Notes: generated by a model not told the origin, from the letters alone. A stretch of DNA of 9,294 nt from Lawsonibacter sp. (GCA_022798855.1 JAAWNI010000080.1:1-9294), one strand, 5' to 3'; shown: positions 1 through 7,194, numbered from the stretch's first letter. Numbers and translations: made by a program.

Positions 1-1
1 G

Positions 2-340
2 GTGGACGTCTATCTGGGCTTCTCCGGCCAGCCCATGCTGGTGGAGGAGTATCAGGCGGCGGCGGACAAGGTCGCCGTCAACGTGGGGGGCTTTGTCACC
101 GACGACATCGACCCCGTTCAGTACGACGTGGTCATGGCCTGCGGGCCAGAGGTTATGATGAAGGTGCTGTATCAGAAGTGCGTGGACACCGGGTCCAGGG
201 CCAAGGTCTATGTGTCCATGGAGAACCGGATGGCCTGCGGCATCGGGGCCTGCCTGGTGTGCACCTGCAAGACCAAAAGCGGAAACAAGCGGGCCTGCAA
301 GGACGGCCCCGTGATGGAAGGCTGGGAGGTGTTTGGATGA
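2..340 (+). CDS. pyrK: Dihydroorotate dehydrogenase B, electron transfer subunit, C-terminal part (partial)
   Basis: This is the C-terminal 112 residues of the iron-sulfur flavoprotein that passes electrons from the PyrD FMN to NAD+ in the fourth step of pyrimidine synthesis. The start lies outside the window. Visible are the CGPE segment of the NAD-binding domain (fragment residues 47-50) and the [2Fe-2S] cluster cysteines C79, C84, C87 and C99 (C-x4-C-x2-C-x11-C), within the typical MENRMACGIGACLVCTC stretch. The stop overlaps the pyrD start in ATGA, the usual arrangement for subunits of one heterotetramer. One oddity: family members usually have a TDDGSxG-like stretch before GFVTD, and here it is reduced to VNVGGFVTD. 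The identity is secure from the cysteine motif plus the neighbouring pyrD. Confidence 0.93.
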   Translation: MDVYLGFSGQPMLVEEYQAAADKVAVNVGGFVTDDIDPVQYDVVMACGPEVMMKVLYQKCVDTGSRAKVYVSMENRMACGIGACLVCTCKTKSGNKRACKDGPVMEGWEVFG

Positions 341-1242
341 GCAAGCGGCTGGAAACGGTTTTCGCCGGGGTGGCCTTTAAAAACCCGGTGGCCCTGGCCT
401 CGGGGACCTGCGGCTTCGGCAGGGAGTTCAACGAGTATTTCGACATTCAAAAGCTGGGTGGCCTGTGCTCCAAGGGCCTGACCCTCCACCCCTGCCTGGG
501 CAACGACGGCATCCGGGTGTGGGAGACGGCCAGCGGCGTGATGAACAGCGTGGGCATGGAGAACCCGGGCATCCAGCACTTCATCGACTGCGACCTGGAG
601 CGGATGAACGCCCTGGACCTGGTGAACATCGTCAACATGGGCGGCCACTCGGAGGAGGACTACCTGGAGGGGGTGGAGCTGCTGAACCAGCACCCCCTGG
701 ACCTGCTGGAGCTGAACATCTCCTGCCCCAACACCAAGGCGGGGTGCATGAGCTTCGGCCTGAAGGCGGAGGTCGCCCGGGATATCGTGAAAAAGGTGCG
801 GGCAATCTGCAAGCACAAGCTGGTGGTGAAGCTGTCCCCCAACGCGGAGGACGTGGTGGCCCTGGCCCGGGTCTGTGAGGAGGAGGGGGCCGACGGCGTC
901 TCCCTGACCAACACCTTCCAGGCCATGGCCATCGACCTGAACCGGCGGAAGCCCGTCTTTGAGAACGTCTACGCCGGCCTGTCCGGCCCGGCCATCAAGC
1001 CCATCTCCCTGCGGATGGTCCATCAGGTGGCCCACGCCCTAAGCATCCCGGTGATGGGCGTGGGCGGCATCACCACCTGGCAGGACGCCATCGAGTTCAT
1101 CATGGCCGGGGCCTGGGTGGTGCAGATCGGCGCGGCCAACTTTATGGACCCCGCCATCGCCCTGGACGTCATCGACGGCATGGAGCGGTATCTGGAGGAC
1201 AACCACATCGAAAACATCTCCGAGATTCGGGGGATCGTCTGA
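337..1242 (+). CDS. pyrD: Dihydroorotate dehydrogenase, class 1B catalytic subunit
   Basis: A 301-residue cytosolic FMN enzyme that oxidises dihydroorotate to orotate and hands electrons to PyrK and then NAD+. It is a TIM barrel of normal length. Family landmarks: NPVALASGTCGFG near the N-terminus (16-28), the NISCPN motif with catalytic base Cys130 (the Cys marks class 1; class 2 uses Ser), VVKLSPN with FMN-contacting Lys165, SLTNT (189-193), GLSGPAIKP (214-222), and the C-terminal phosphate-binding region GVGGI (241-245) to QIGAAN (263-268). In the last motif Ala replaces the Thr or Ser seen in many relatives. The ATG at 337 overlaps the pyrK stop. The longer in-frame extension from 178 would lie inside pyrK and is rejected. 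Known pairing with PyrK means the NAD-dependent 1B form. Confidence 0.96.
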   Translation: MSKRLETVFAGVAFKNPVALASGTCGFGREFNEYFDIQKLGGLCSKGLTLHPCLGNDGIRVWETASGVMNSVGMENPGIQHFIDCDLERMNALDLVNIVNMGGHSEEDYLEGVELLNQHPLDLLELNISCPNTKAGCMSFGLKAEVARDIVKKVRAICKHKLVVKLSPNAEDVVALARVCEEEGADGVSLTNTFQAMAIDLNRRKPVFENVYAGLSGPAIKPISLRMVHQVAHALSIPVMGVGGITTWQDAIEFIMAGAWVVQIGAANFMDPAIALDVIDGMERYLEDNHIENISEIRGIV

Positions 1243-1331
1243 CAAAAAGCCCACCTCTCAGAGGGGGGAGCAGGTTGAAGCCGTGGCGGAGAGGGCCACA
1301 CGCCGCGACAGCGATAAAAGGAGTTTGTGGA

Positions 1332-2048
1332 ATGTTAGAAGGCAAAAAGGTCATCATTTTTGACATGGACGGCACCCTCATCGACTCGGTGGGGGTGTGG
1401 AACGACGTGGACCGGGCGCTCATCGGGCGCATTCGGGCCGGCGGCGGCGCTCCGGTGGAGGACGTCCAGGCCCAGCGGGACGAGGCCCTGCGCCGGTTCA
1501 GCAAGGACCCCAACCCCTATATCCAATACTGCGCCTTTTTGGGGGAGCGTTACGGCAGTCTCCTGACTCCGGAGGAGATCCACACCCTGCGCTATGAGAT
1601 CGCCCAGGACTATTTGCGGAACGTGGTGGATTACAAGCCGGACGCCGACGTCTTTCTGCACAAGCTGAAACAGGCGGGGTACACGCTGGCCATCGCCACC
1701 ACCACCAAGCGGGGCAACATGGACATCTACCGGACCCAGAACGTGAATATGGCGGCCAAGGCCAGGATTGACGACCTGTTTACCCTGGTCTACACCCGGG
1801 AGGACGCCAAGGAGATCAAGCCCAATCCGGAGATATACCTCCGGGCCATGCGGAAGCTGGGGGCTGCCCCGGAGGAGTGCCTGGTTTTTGAGGACTCCCT
1901 CATCGGCATCGAAGCGGCCAAAAACGCCGGCATCCAGTCGGCGGCGGTGTACGACCCCTACTCCGACGGGGAGCGGGGCCAGATCGACGCCCTGGCGGAT
2001 TTCCAGGTCCGGAGCTACGCCCAGCTGATGGAGCAGGAGGGGCTTTAG
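1332..2048 (+). CDS. HAD-superfamily hydrolase (phosphatase/phosphomutase-like)
   Basis: A 238-residue cytosolic protein of the haloacid dehalogenase superfamily, the group that holds phosphoglycolate phosphatase and beta-phosphoglucomutase. All four motifs are present: motif I FDMDGTLIDS with nucleophile Asp11 and acid/base Asp13; motif II around AIATTTK (Thr123-125); motif III Lys163 in KPNPEIY; motif IV FEDS with Glu187/Asp188 for Mg2+. A helical C1-type cap occupies about residues 20-100. The substrate cannot be told from sequence. The start at 1332 is preferred over an in-frame ATG at 1275 because GGAG (1320-1323) lies 8 bases before it and homology begins there. It follows pyrD by 89 bases and may be read through from it. 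Its TAG stop is formed inside the first bases of the repeat beginning at 2045. Confidence 0.9.
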   Translation: MLEGKKVIIFDMDGTLIDSVGVWNDVDRALIGRIRAGGGAPVEDVQAQRDEALRRFSKDPNPYIQYCAFLGERYGSLLTPEEIHTLRYEIAQDYLRNVVDYKPDADVFLHKLKQAGYTLAIATTTKRGNMDIYRTQNVNMAAKARIDDLFTLVYTREDAKEIKPNPEIYLRAMRKLGAAPEECLVFEDSLIGIEAAKNAGIQSAAVYDPYSDGERGQIDALADFQVRSYAQLMEQEGL

Positions 2049-2166
2049 AGCCTGTTTAGCGCCGGCATTCATAAGCGGAAACGCCGGACGGACAGGGAAG
2101 CTTGCCTTGTCGGGCGGCAAAAGGACCCGTTCAGACGGCCATTTGGGATTGCAAATACAGCTTTTA
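2045..2166 (+). repeat. MITE-like repeat, copy 1 (direct orientation)
   Basis: Starts with TTAGAGCCTGTTT (2045-2057), whose TAG is the stop of the HAD gene. Three blocks recur, as the reverse complement and in the same order, downstream of the phosphate transporter at 4148-4233: the terminus, TCATAAGCGGAAACGC (2069-2084), and GGCAAAAGG through GACGGCC (2116-2140). Copy 1 carries two extra segments, of about 11 and 26 bases, compared with copy 2. The second holds an imperfect palindrome around AAGCTT (2091-2111). The right limit is uncertain; the resemblance fades by about 2166. It encodes nothing credible. Confidence 0.65.
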
Positions 2167-2173
2167 AGAACGT

Positions 2174-2208
2174 GAGGGGGCTTCCGCGGGGCGGAGGCCC
2201 TCTTTTTG
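2174..2208 (+). terminator. Rho-independent terminator after the HAD gene
   Basis: GAGGG at 2174-2178 pairs with CCCTC at 2198-2202. After a two-base bulge the stem continues with CTTCCGC against GCGGAGG, one pair being a G-T wobble, and closes on a three-base loop. CTTTTTG follows immediately. It ends the pyr/HAD transcript and insulates the transporter gene. Confidence 0.85.
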
Positions 2209-2265
2209 TCACAAATACACCAAAACCGCCAGATGGGCCAGAAGCAAATTTTTGCAAAATCTGTA

Positions 2266-2294
2266 TTGTGCATCTCATGTTTCTTTTCTATACT
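2266..2294 (+). promoter_or_regulatory. Probable sigma-A promoter of the Na+/phosphate cotransporter gene
   Basis: TTGTGC (2266-2271, 3/6 to TTGACA), a 17-base spacer, then TATACT (2289-2294, 5/6 to TATAAT), in an AT-rich stretch after the terminator. The implied leader is about 95 bases. It contains a small CCGC/GCGG hairpin (2329-2342) and a CGGAG ribosome site at 2384-2388, seven bases before the ATG. No clear Pho-box repeats are visible, so phosphate control is not shown. Confidence 0.45.
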
Positions 2295-2395
2295 GAACAT
2301 GATAAGAGCAGCGGCACAGACAACAAGACCGCTTTCGGGCGGCATGACATATAGACATATATCAACAAGATTAGGAAAGAGAACGGAGTAAAAAA

Positions 2396-4150
2396 ATGGA
2401 TATTTTTCAAGTATTGACGATGATCGGGGGGCTGTCCCTGTTCCTGTTCGGCATGGACCTGATGGGGCAGGCCCTGGAGCGCCGGGCGGGCGAAGGCCTG
2501 CGCACCCTGCTGGGCCGGCTGACCACCAACCGGGCCGCCGGACTGGTTACCGGCCTGGCGGTGACCGCCATCATTCAAAGCTCCTCAGCGGCCACGGTGA
2601 TGGTGGTGGGCTTTGTGAACTCCGGCCTGATGAGCCTGAAACAGGCCATCAACGTGATCATGGGGGCCAACATCGGCACCACGGTCACCGCCTGGCTGCT
2701 GAGCCTGGCCGGAATCGACAGCGGCAATGTGCTGGTCAAGCTGTTGAAGCCCTCCTCCTTCACCCCCGTCCTGGCCCTGATCGGCATTATTCTGTATATG
2801 TCCGGCAAAAACACCAAGAGGCAGGACACGGGGACCATCCTGCTGGGCTTTGCCACCCTGATGTTCGGCATGGAGACGATGTCCGGGGCGGTGGCCGGCC
2901 TGGGGAAGGTTCCCGCCTTCCAGAACCTGTTCCTCCTGTTCCGCAACCCCCTCCTGGGGCTGCTGGCGGGGGCGGTGCTCACCGCCGTCATCCAGTCCAG
3001 CTCCGCCTCGGTGGGTATTTTGCAGGCCCTGGCCGTCACCGGGCAGGTGTCCTACAGCGCCGCCATCCCCATCATCATGGGGCAGAACATCGGCACCTGC
3101 GTCACCGCTATGCTCTCCTCCGTGGGGGCCAACCGGAACGCCAAGCGGGCCGCCCTGGTCCACCTGTCCTTCAACGTCATCGGCTCGGCGGTGTGGCTGA
3201 CCGTCTTCTGGGCGGTCCAGGCGGTCCTCCGCCCGCCCCTGCTGGACCAGTCCGCGTCCCTGTTCGGCATCGCCGCCGCCCACTCCGTCTTTAACATCCT
3301 GTGCACCCTGCTGCTCCTGCCCCTGTCCGGGGTGCTGGAGCGGCTGGTGGTGGGGATGCTGCCCGACGACAGCCAGCCGGAGGAGCGGATCGAGCTGGAC
3401 CGCCGCCTGCTGGCCACCCCGCCCATCGCCCTGGAGCGCTGCCGGGAGGTGTCGGCCGACATGGCCCGGACCGCCGGGGACTCCCTGCGGAAGGCGCTGT
3501 CCGCCCTGCACGGGTACTCGCCGGAGCTTTTGGAGTCGGTGCGTAAGATGGAGAAGAAGACGGACTACTACGAGGACATCCTGGGGGCCTATCTGGTGGA
3601 GCTGAGCGGGCTGCCCATCAGCGGGGCGGACAGCGCCCAGGCGGCCAAGCTGCTGAAGCTGATCGGCGACCTGGAGCGGCTCTCCGACCATGCGGTCAAC
3701 CTGGCGGAGTCGGCGGAGGAGCTCCGCCAGAAGGACGCCCAGTTCACCCCGGAAGCCATGGGGGAGCTGGACCTGCTCACCGAGGCGGTGCTGGAGATTT
3801 TGGACATGGCGCTGAACTCCTTCCTGAACAACGACCTGGAGGCCGCCGCCCGGGTGGAGCCCCTGGAGGAGGTCATCGACCGGCTGAAAGAACAACTGCG
3901 CACCAACCACATCCTGCGCCTCCAGCAGGGCGGCTGCACCATCGACGCCGGCTTTATCTGGTCCGACCTGCTCACCAATCTGGAGCGAACCGCCGACCAC
4001 TGCTCCAATATCGCCGAGTGCGTCCTGGACCTGGGCCACCACGCCGCCGCCCTCCACGAGCCCCAGAGCGTCAGCCAGGAGTTCCGCCGGAACTTCAAAA
4101 TGTTCGCGGAGAAGTACGCCCTGGAGGGCAGAGGAGGGGCGGGCCGCTGA
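2396..4150 (+). CDS. Na+/phosphate cotransporter (NptA/PNaS family) with C-terminal PhoU-like domain
   Basis: A 584-residue inner-membrane protein expected to move phosphate with Na+. The N-terminal ~320 residues are hydrophobic and hold the family's inverted duplication: QSSSAATVMVVGFVNSG (61-77) with GANIGTTVTA (90-99), and again QSSSASVGILQ (200-210) with GQNIGTCVTA (229-238). From about 345 to 575 the protein is a soluble helical domain with two PhoU signatures, DLERLSDH (425-432) and NLERTADH (528-535). In PhoU proteins this E-x-x-R-x-x-D-H pattern binds metal. The direction of transport and the role of the PhoU part are not decided by sequence; some relatives export phosphate or act as regulators. 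The start has CGGAG seven bases upstream. It stands alone between terminators. The C-terminal tail (GRGGAGR) looks unconserved, and its TGA stop coincides with the edge of a repeat. Confidence 0.93.
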   Translation: MDIFQVLTMIGGLSLFLFGMDLMGQALERRAGEGLRTLLGRLTTNRAAGLVTGLAVTAIIQSSSAATVMVVGFVNSGLMSLKQAINVIMGANIGTTVTAWLLSLAGIDSGNVLVKLLKPSSFTPVLALIGIILYMSGKNTKRQDTGTILLGFATLMFGMETMSGAVAGLGKVPAFQNLFLLFRNPLLGLLAGAVLTAVIQSSSASVGILQALAVTGQVSYSAAIPIIMGQNIGTCVTAMLSSVGANRNAKRAALVHLSFNVIGSAVWLTVFWAVQAVLRPPLLDQSASLFGIAAAHSVFNILCTLLLLPLSGVLERLVVGMLPDDSQPEERIELDRRLLATPPIALERCREVSADMARTAGDSLRKALSALHGYSPELLESVRKMEKKTDYYEDILGAYLVELSGLPISGADSAQAAKLLKLIGDLERLSDHAVNLAESAEELRQKDAQFTPEAMGELDLLTEAVLEILDMALNSFLNNDLEAAARVEPLEEVIDRLKEQLRTNHILRLQQGGCTIDAGFIWSDLLTNLERTADHCSNIAECVLDLGHHAAALHEPQSVSQEFRRNFKMFAEKYALEGRGGAGR

Positions 4151-4233
4151 GAGCCTGCTGCGTCCACAAGCTCCGACGGCCGCCTGAAAGGCCCTTTTGC
4201 CCCCGCGTTCTCGCTTATGAAAACAGGTTCTAA
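4148..4233 (-). repeat. MITE-like repeat, copy 2 (inverted relative to copy 1)
   Basis: An 86-base element with imperfect terminal inverted repeats: TGAGAGCCTGCT at the left, and TTAGAACCTGTT when the right end is read on the - strand (9 of 12 identical). Read on the - strand it follows copy 1: the terminus, TCATAAGCGAGAACGC, GGCAAAAGGGCC, then CAGGCGGCC. It lacks the two internal segments found in copy 1. The transporter's TGA stop is its first three bases. Copies 1 and 2 therefore flank the transporter gene in opposite orientations. Confidence 0.65.
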
Positions 4234-4248
4234 CTCCAGCTGAAAAAA

Positions 4249-4296
4249 GCGGCCTGGATCCCTCCCGTGCCACAGGGGGGATTGGGGCCGCCTTTT
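4249..4296 (+). terminator. Rho-independent terminator after the phosphate transporter
   Basis: GCGGCC (4249-4254) pairs with GGCCGC (4286-4291). Inside it ATCCCTCC pairs with GGGGGGAT with one wobble, around an eight-base loop. CTTTT follows on the + strand and AAAAAA precedes the stem, so the hairpin could work in both directions, although no - strand gene points at it. Confidence 0.82.
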
Positions 4297-4398
4297 ATGG
4301 CTTCGGCCTGGAAAAACGGGCTTTCCATGGCGGAATCCCCTCGTTTGGAAGACGGCCCCAGGCGTCCCATTCTTTTTTCTGGAAAAAGAAGAAAAGTA
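4297..4398. other. Unexplained intergenic spacer
   Basis: About 100 bases between the terminator and the receptor promoter. No convincing ORF, repeat copy or RNA motif is seen. A weak CTTTTTTC...GAAAAAG inverted pair lies near 4374-4388, and partly complementary GGCCTGG and CCCCAGGC segments are present, but neither makes a clear structure. Confidence 0.4.
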
Positions 4399-4428
4399 TT
4401 GAATTCCAGCCATATAATATGATATACT
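4399..4428 (+). promoter_or_regulatory. Probable sigma-A promoter of the chemoreceptor gene
   Basis: TTGAAT (4399-4404, 4/6), an 18-base spacer and TATACT (4423-4428, 5/6), giving a start near 4435 and a leader of about 45 bases. A TATAAT at 4413-4418 has no -35 at proper spacing. No flagellar sigma-28 motif (TAAA / CCGATA) is evident, so the gene does not show the usual late-motility promoter. Confidence 0.55.
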
Positions 4429-4480
4429 GAGTTAACGAGCCAGCCATGCGCAATACTCAAAAAAAGTGAGGATGTTATCG

Positions 4481-6130
4481 ATGCGAAAAAGTATTAAAAC
4501 CATGGTATTTTATCGGATCGCCGCAGCGCTTCTGTCCATTCTGTTGTTCAGCGGAGTAACCACCTTCAATCTGATCCGGATCGACCGGATGCAGGAGCGG
4601 AATGCCGGTACAGTCGCCCTGCTGAACCGGGCCCAGGCCGCCGAAACCGCCCATTACAAGTGGTCCAGCAACCTGAGCAACGCCCTGTACGCCGGGGGGA
4701 GCTTCCCGGGGACGGACGATACCCAGTGCGTCCTGGGCCAGTGGATCTATGGGGAAGCCGGGACGGACGACAAGGAGGTTCTGGCCCTTCGGGATGAGAT
4801 CAAGCCCATCCACAAGGAGCTCCACCAGTCCGTGGGCGAGGTGCAGGAGATGATGGCCACCAGCCCGGCCAGGGCCCAGGCCTATTATCAGGACACCATC
4901 CAGGCCAATCTGGCCACTCTGGTGGGAAAGCTGGACCAGGTGATCGAGCGGGGGACCACCCTGAACACCGACAGCACCCAGCAGATGGCGTCCACCATCA
5001 TGTGGATGCAGGGGATTACCGCCATCTGTCTGGTGCTGGCCCTGTTCTGCCTGGTCAGCTTGGTGCTGTACGTATTGAAGAATGTGCTCGCCCCCATCCT
5101 CCAGATCACCCGGCAGGTCCAGCCCCTCCAGGAGGGCAAGCTGGATTTGGCCCTGGAGCACCGCACCAACGACGAGCTGGGCGATTTGTCCAACGCCCTG
5201 GAGAAGTCTATGGAGCTGATCCGCGGCTACATCTGGGACCTGGACCGGCTGATGGAGCAGCTGTCCCAGGGCAACTTCAACGCCAAGACCTCTACCACCT
5301 TTATCGGTGACTTCCGCTCCATTGAGGAGGCCATCGACCGGCTGACCACCACCCTGTCCGCCACAATCTCCAATATCTATCAGGCCGAGCTCCGGGTGTC
5401 CGGCAACGCGGAGCAGCTGTCCAACGGCGCCCAGACCCTGGCTCAGGGCGCCACCGAGCAGGCCAGCGCCGTGGAGGAGCTGTACGCCACTTTGGACAGC
5501 CTGTCCAAGAGCGCCGCCCAGAATGTGAACACCGCCGCCGAAGCCCAGGAGAACGCCCGCATGACCGGCGAGCAGGTGACCATCAGCGGCAAGCAGATGG
5601 AGGAGATGGTGGCCGCCATGAAGGACATCACCGAGGCCTCCCAGCAGATCGAGAAGATCATCGCCACCATTGAGGATATCGCCTTCCAGACCAACATCCT
5701 GGCGCTGAACGCCGCTGTGGAAGCCGCCCGGGCCGGTTCCGCCGGCAAGGGCTTCGCCGTGGTGGCCGATGAGGTGCGCAACCTGGCTTCCAAGTCCGAC
5801 GAAGCCGCCAAGGCCACCAAGGGCCTTATTGAGAACTCCGTCCAGGCCACCGGCCGGGGCAGCCGGATCGTCACCGAGGTGTCCGCCACCCTGAGCAAGA
5901 CCCTGGAGCTGGTGACCCGGTCCAACTCCGCCATCAGCGAAATCGTTACCGCCGTTAAGAACGACGCCGAGTCCATCGCCCAGGTGACCGAGGGCATTGG
6001 ACAGATCTCCGCCGTGGTCCAGAGCAACTCCGCCAGCAGCGAGGAGTCCGCCGCCGTCAGCTCTGAGCTGTTCGCCCAGGTCAAGGTGATGGAGGAGCAG
6101 GTCAAGCGGTTCAAGCTCAAGGCCCGGTAA
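4481..6130 (+). CDS. Methyl-accepting chemotaxis protein with CZB-like extracellular sensor
   Basis: A 549-residue transmembrane chemoreceptor. Order: TM1 (about 11-30), extracellular sensor (31-173), TM2 (about 174-199), HAMP (about 200-252), then a helical signalling domain (about 300-540) with the conserved hairpin tip IEDIAFQTNILALNAAVEAA (397-416) and GFAVVADEVRNLA, which contacts CheA and CheW. The sensor holds H58-x-x-W61, C83-x-L-G-x-W88, and H111/H115. This is the His/Cys/His/His layout of the chemoreceptor zinc-binding (CZB) family, some members of which respond to oxidants such as HOCl. Ligand and zinc binding here are inferred. There is no C-terminal CheR/CheB-tether pentapeptide. 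Start: GTG at 4466 and ATGs at 4472 and 4481 are all in frame. ATG 4481 is chosen because GTGAGG (4466-4471) sits nine bases before it as ribosome site. No che or flagellar genes lie nearby, so it is an orphan receptor; RidA follows 42 bases later. Confidence 0.93.
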   Translation: MRKSIKTMVFYRIAAALLSILLFSGVTTFNLIRIDRMQERNAGTVALLNRAQAAETAHYKWSSNLSNALYAGGSFPGTDDTQCVLGQWIYGEAGTDDKEVLALRDEIKPIHKELHQSVGEVQEMMATSPARAQAYYQDTIQANLATLVGKLDQVIERGTTLNTDSTQQMASTIMWMQGITAICLVLALFCLVSLVLYVLKNVLAPILQITRQVQPLQEGKLDLALEHRTNDELGDLSNALEKSMELIRGYIWDLDRLMEQLSQGNFNAKTSTTFIGDFRSIEEAIDRLTTTLSATISNIYQAELRVSGNAEQLSNGAQTLAQGATEQASAVEELYATLDSLSKSAAQNVNTAAEAQENARMTGEQVTISGKQMEEMVAAMKDITEASQQIEKIIATIEDIAFQTNILALNAAVEAARAGSAGKGFAVVADEVRNLASKSDEAAKATKGLIENSVQATGRGSRIVTEVSATLSKTLELVTRSNSAISEIVTAVKNDAESIAQVTEGIGQISAVVQSNSASSEESAAVSSELFAQVKVMEEQVKRFKLKAR

Positions 6131-6172
6131 AGTACATCAGGATACCCCATGATAACCAAAGGAGGAGTTTTC

Positions 6173-6547
6173 ATGAATAAGACGATTGCCGCTTCCAACG
6201 CCCCCGCCGCGGTAGGCCCCTACTGCCACGCCAAGCTGGCCGGCGGCACGCTGTATACCTCCGGACAGCTGGGCCTGATCCCCGCCACCGGCGAGCTGGC
6301 CCAGGGGGTGGAGGCCCAGGCCGCCCAGGCTCTGGACAACCTGAAGGCCGTGCTGGAAGCCGCTGGAATGGGGCTGGAGGATGTGGTCAAGACCACTGTC
6401 TTCCTGGCGGATATGAACGATTTTGCCGCCATCAACGCCGTCTACGCCAAATATTTCCCCGGCGAGGCCCCTGCCCGCTCCTGCGTCCAGGTCGCGGCCC
6501 TGCCCAAGGGCGGCCTGTTCGAGATCGAAGCCGTGGCGGTAAAATAA
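6173..6547 (+). CDS. ridA: RidA family reactive intermediate (enamine/imine) deaminase
   Basis: A 124-residue cytosolic protein of the YjgF/YER057c/UK114 family. It hydrolyses reactive enamines and imines such as 2-aminoacrylate released by PLP enzymes, and usually forms a trimer with active sites between subunits. Full family length. Conserved residues are visible: GPY with Tyr17, SGQLG (30-34), VVKTTVFLADM (71-81), APARSCVQV with the catalytic Arg102, and EIEAVA with Glu117. Retention of the Arg marks the active RidA subfamily. AAAGGAGG (6158-6165) is seven bases before ATG 6173, which settles the start against an in-frame ATG at 6149. It may be co-transcribed with the chemoreceptor gene (42-base gap) and ends at the hairpin just after it. 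Confidence 0.93.
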   Translation: MNKTIAASNAPAAVGPYCHAKLAGGTLYTSGQLGLIPATGELAQGVEAQAAQALDNLKAVLEAAGMGLEDVVKTTVFLADMNDFAAINAVYAKYFPGEAPARSCVQVAALPKGGLFEIEAVAVK

Positions 6548-6560
6548 ACCATAATACAAA

Positions 6561-6593
6561 AACACCCGAGGAAATCATTTCTCGGGTGTTTTT
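6561..6593. terminator. Bidirectional terminator between ridA and the methyltransferase gene
   Basis: AACACCCGAG (6561-6570) pairs perfectly with CTCGGGTGTT (6581-6590), with further AAAT/ATTT pairing possible in the loop. A T tract follows on the + strand and an A tract precedes, so it works for both the + strand ridA transcript and the - strand methyltransferase transcript, whose stop is at 6595-6597. Confidence 0.92.
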
Positions 6594-6594
6594 C

Positions 6595-7170
6595 TTATCT
6601 TCTGCCAAAATATCGGGACGTGCGCTCCGTGTAAAGGATGTAGCCCCCTCCGAACATCCTCCTCATATGCTCTTCCTCCTGTAAAATTTGGAGATGCAGC
6701 ATTACTGCCGCCCAGAGTGAAACCACAAGCAGGGGGATGTTGAAAAACAAAAGGCACATGGACATGTACAGCAGGTCAAAGCCAACAAAGGCGGGATTTC
6801 TGCTCCACTGATAGATGCCGGAGGTGATCAATTCTGTTTTTTCCTCTGGGATGCCCACCCTCCAGCTGGTTTTCATTGTAATGACCGCCAGTCCGAAGAT
6901 GGCGATGGCCAAAACGCCTGTCAGCAGCCCAATTATTCTGACCCACGCCGCCGGCGGGTTTTTCACGGCAAAAATACTGCATACGCTGGCTACAATGACA
7001 AGCACGTTGGCCAAGCTCATGATTTTTTCCGTGATCAGCACCTTTGGCGGCTTATTTCCAATTCCCGCCTGGTTCGTTTTGATGGAGCGTCTGTTCTGCG
7101 ATATCAGCTTGAAGACATAAAATCCATAGAATACAAGCAGAATCGCGGCTGCCAATAGTCGAAATACCAT
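6595..7170 (-). CDS. Integral-membrane methyltransferase, isoprenylcysteine/phospholipid methyltransferase-like
   Basis: A 191-residue protein with about four hydrophobic segments (near 4-22, 53-70, 76-98 and 130-160). The C-terminal half has the ICMT/PEMT-type SAM-binding pattern: LITSGIYQWSRNPAF (114-128), the acidic EEE at 165-167, and FGGGYILYTERTSRYFGRR at the end. The common RHP is RNP here (124-126). Such bacterial proteins methylate lipids or other small membrane substrates; the substrate is unknown. AGGAGG lies seven bases before the ATG. It starts 24 bases after the tyrA stop and so is probably in its operon, but its base composition is clearly less GC-rich than tyrA, and the pairing has no evident pathway logic. 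This may be a later acquisition. Confidence 0.8.
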   Translation of the reverse strand: MVFRLLAAAILLVFYGFYVFKLISQNRRSIKTNQAGIGNKPPKVLITEKIMSLANVLVIVASVCSIFAVKNPPAAWVRIIGLLTGVLAIAIFGLAVITMKTSWRVGIPEEKTELITSGIYQWSRNPAFVGFDLLYMSMCLLFFNIPLLVVSLWAAVMLHLQILQEEEHMRRMFGGGYILYTERTSRYFGRR

Positions 7171-7194
7171 CTTGACTCCTCCTGCAAACCTCCG

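Noticed and set aside
178..336. In-frame N-terminal extension of pyrD
   Set aside because: It lies entirely within pyrK in another frame; the ATGA overlap at 337 and family homology from MSKRLETVFAG fix the start.
208..1035. Long antisense frame opposite pyrD (275 codons)
   Set aside because: A shadow produced by GC-rich codon bias; composition is low-complexity (H, Q, G, V) with no family motif and no ribosome site.
1251..1268. Small inverted repeat after pyrD as a terminator
   Set aside because: The stem is short with a mismatch and no T tract follows; read-through into the HAD gene is just as likely.
2585..4273. 562-codon antisense frame opposite the phosphate transporter
   Set aside because: Mirror of a strongly GC-biased real gene; glycine/glutamine/histidine-rich translation without domains.
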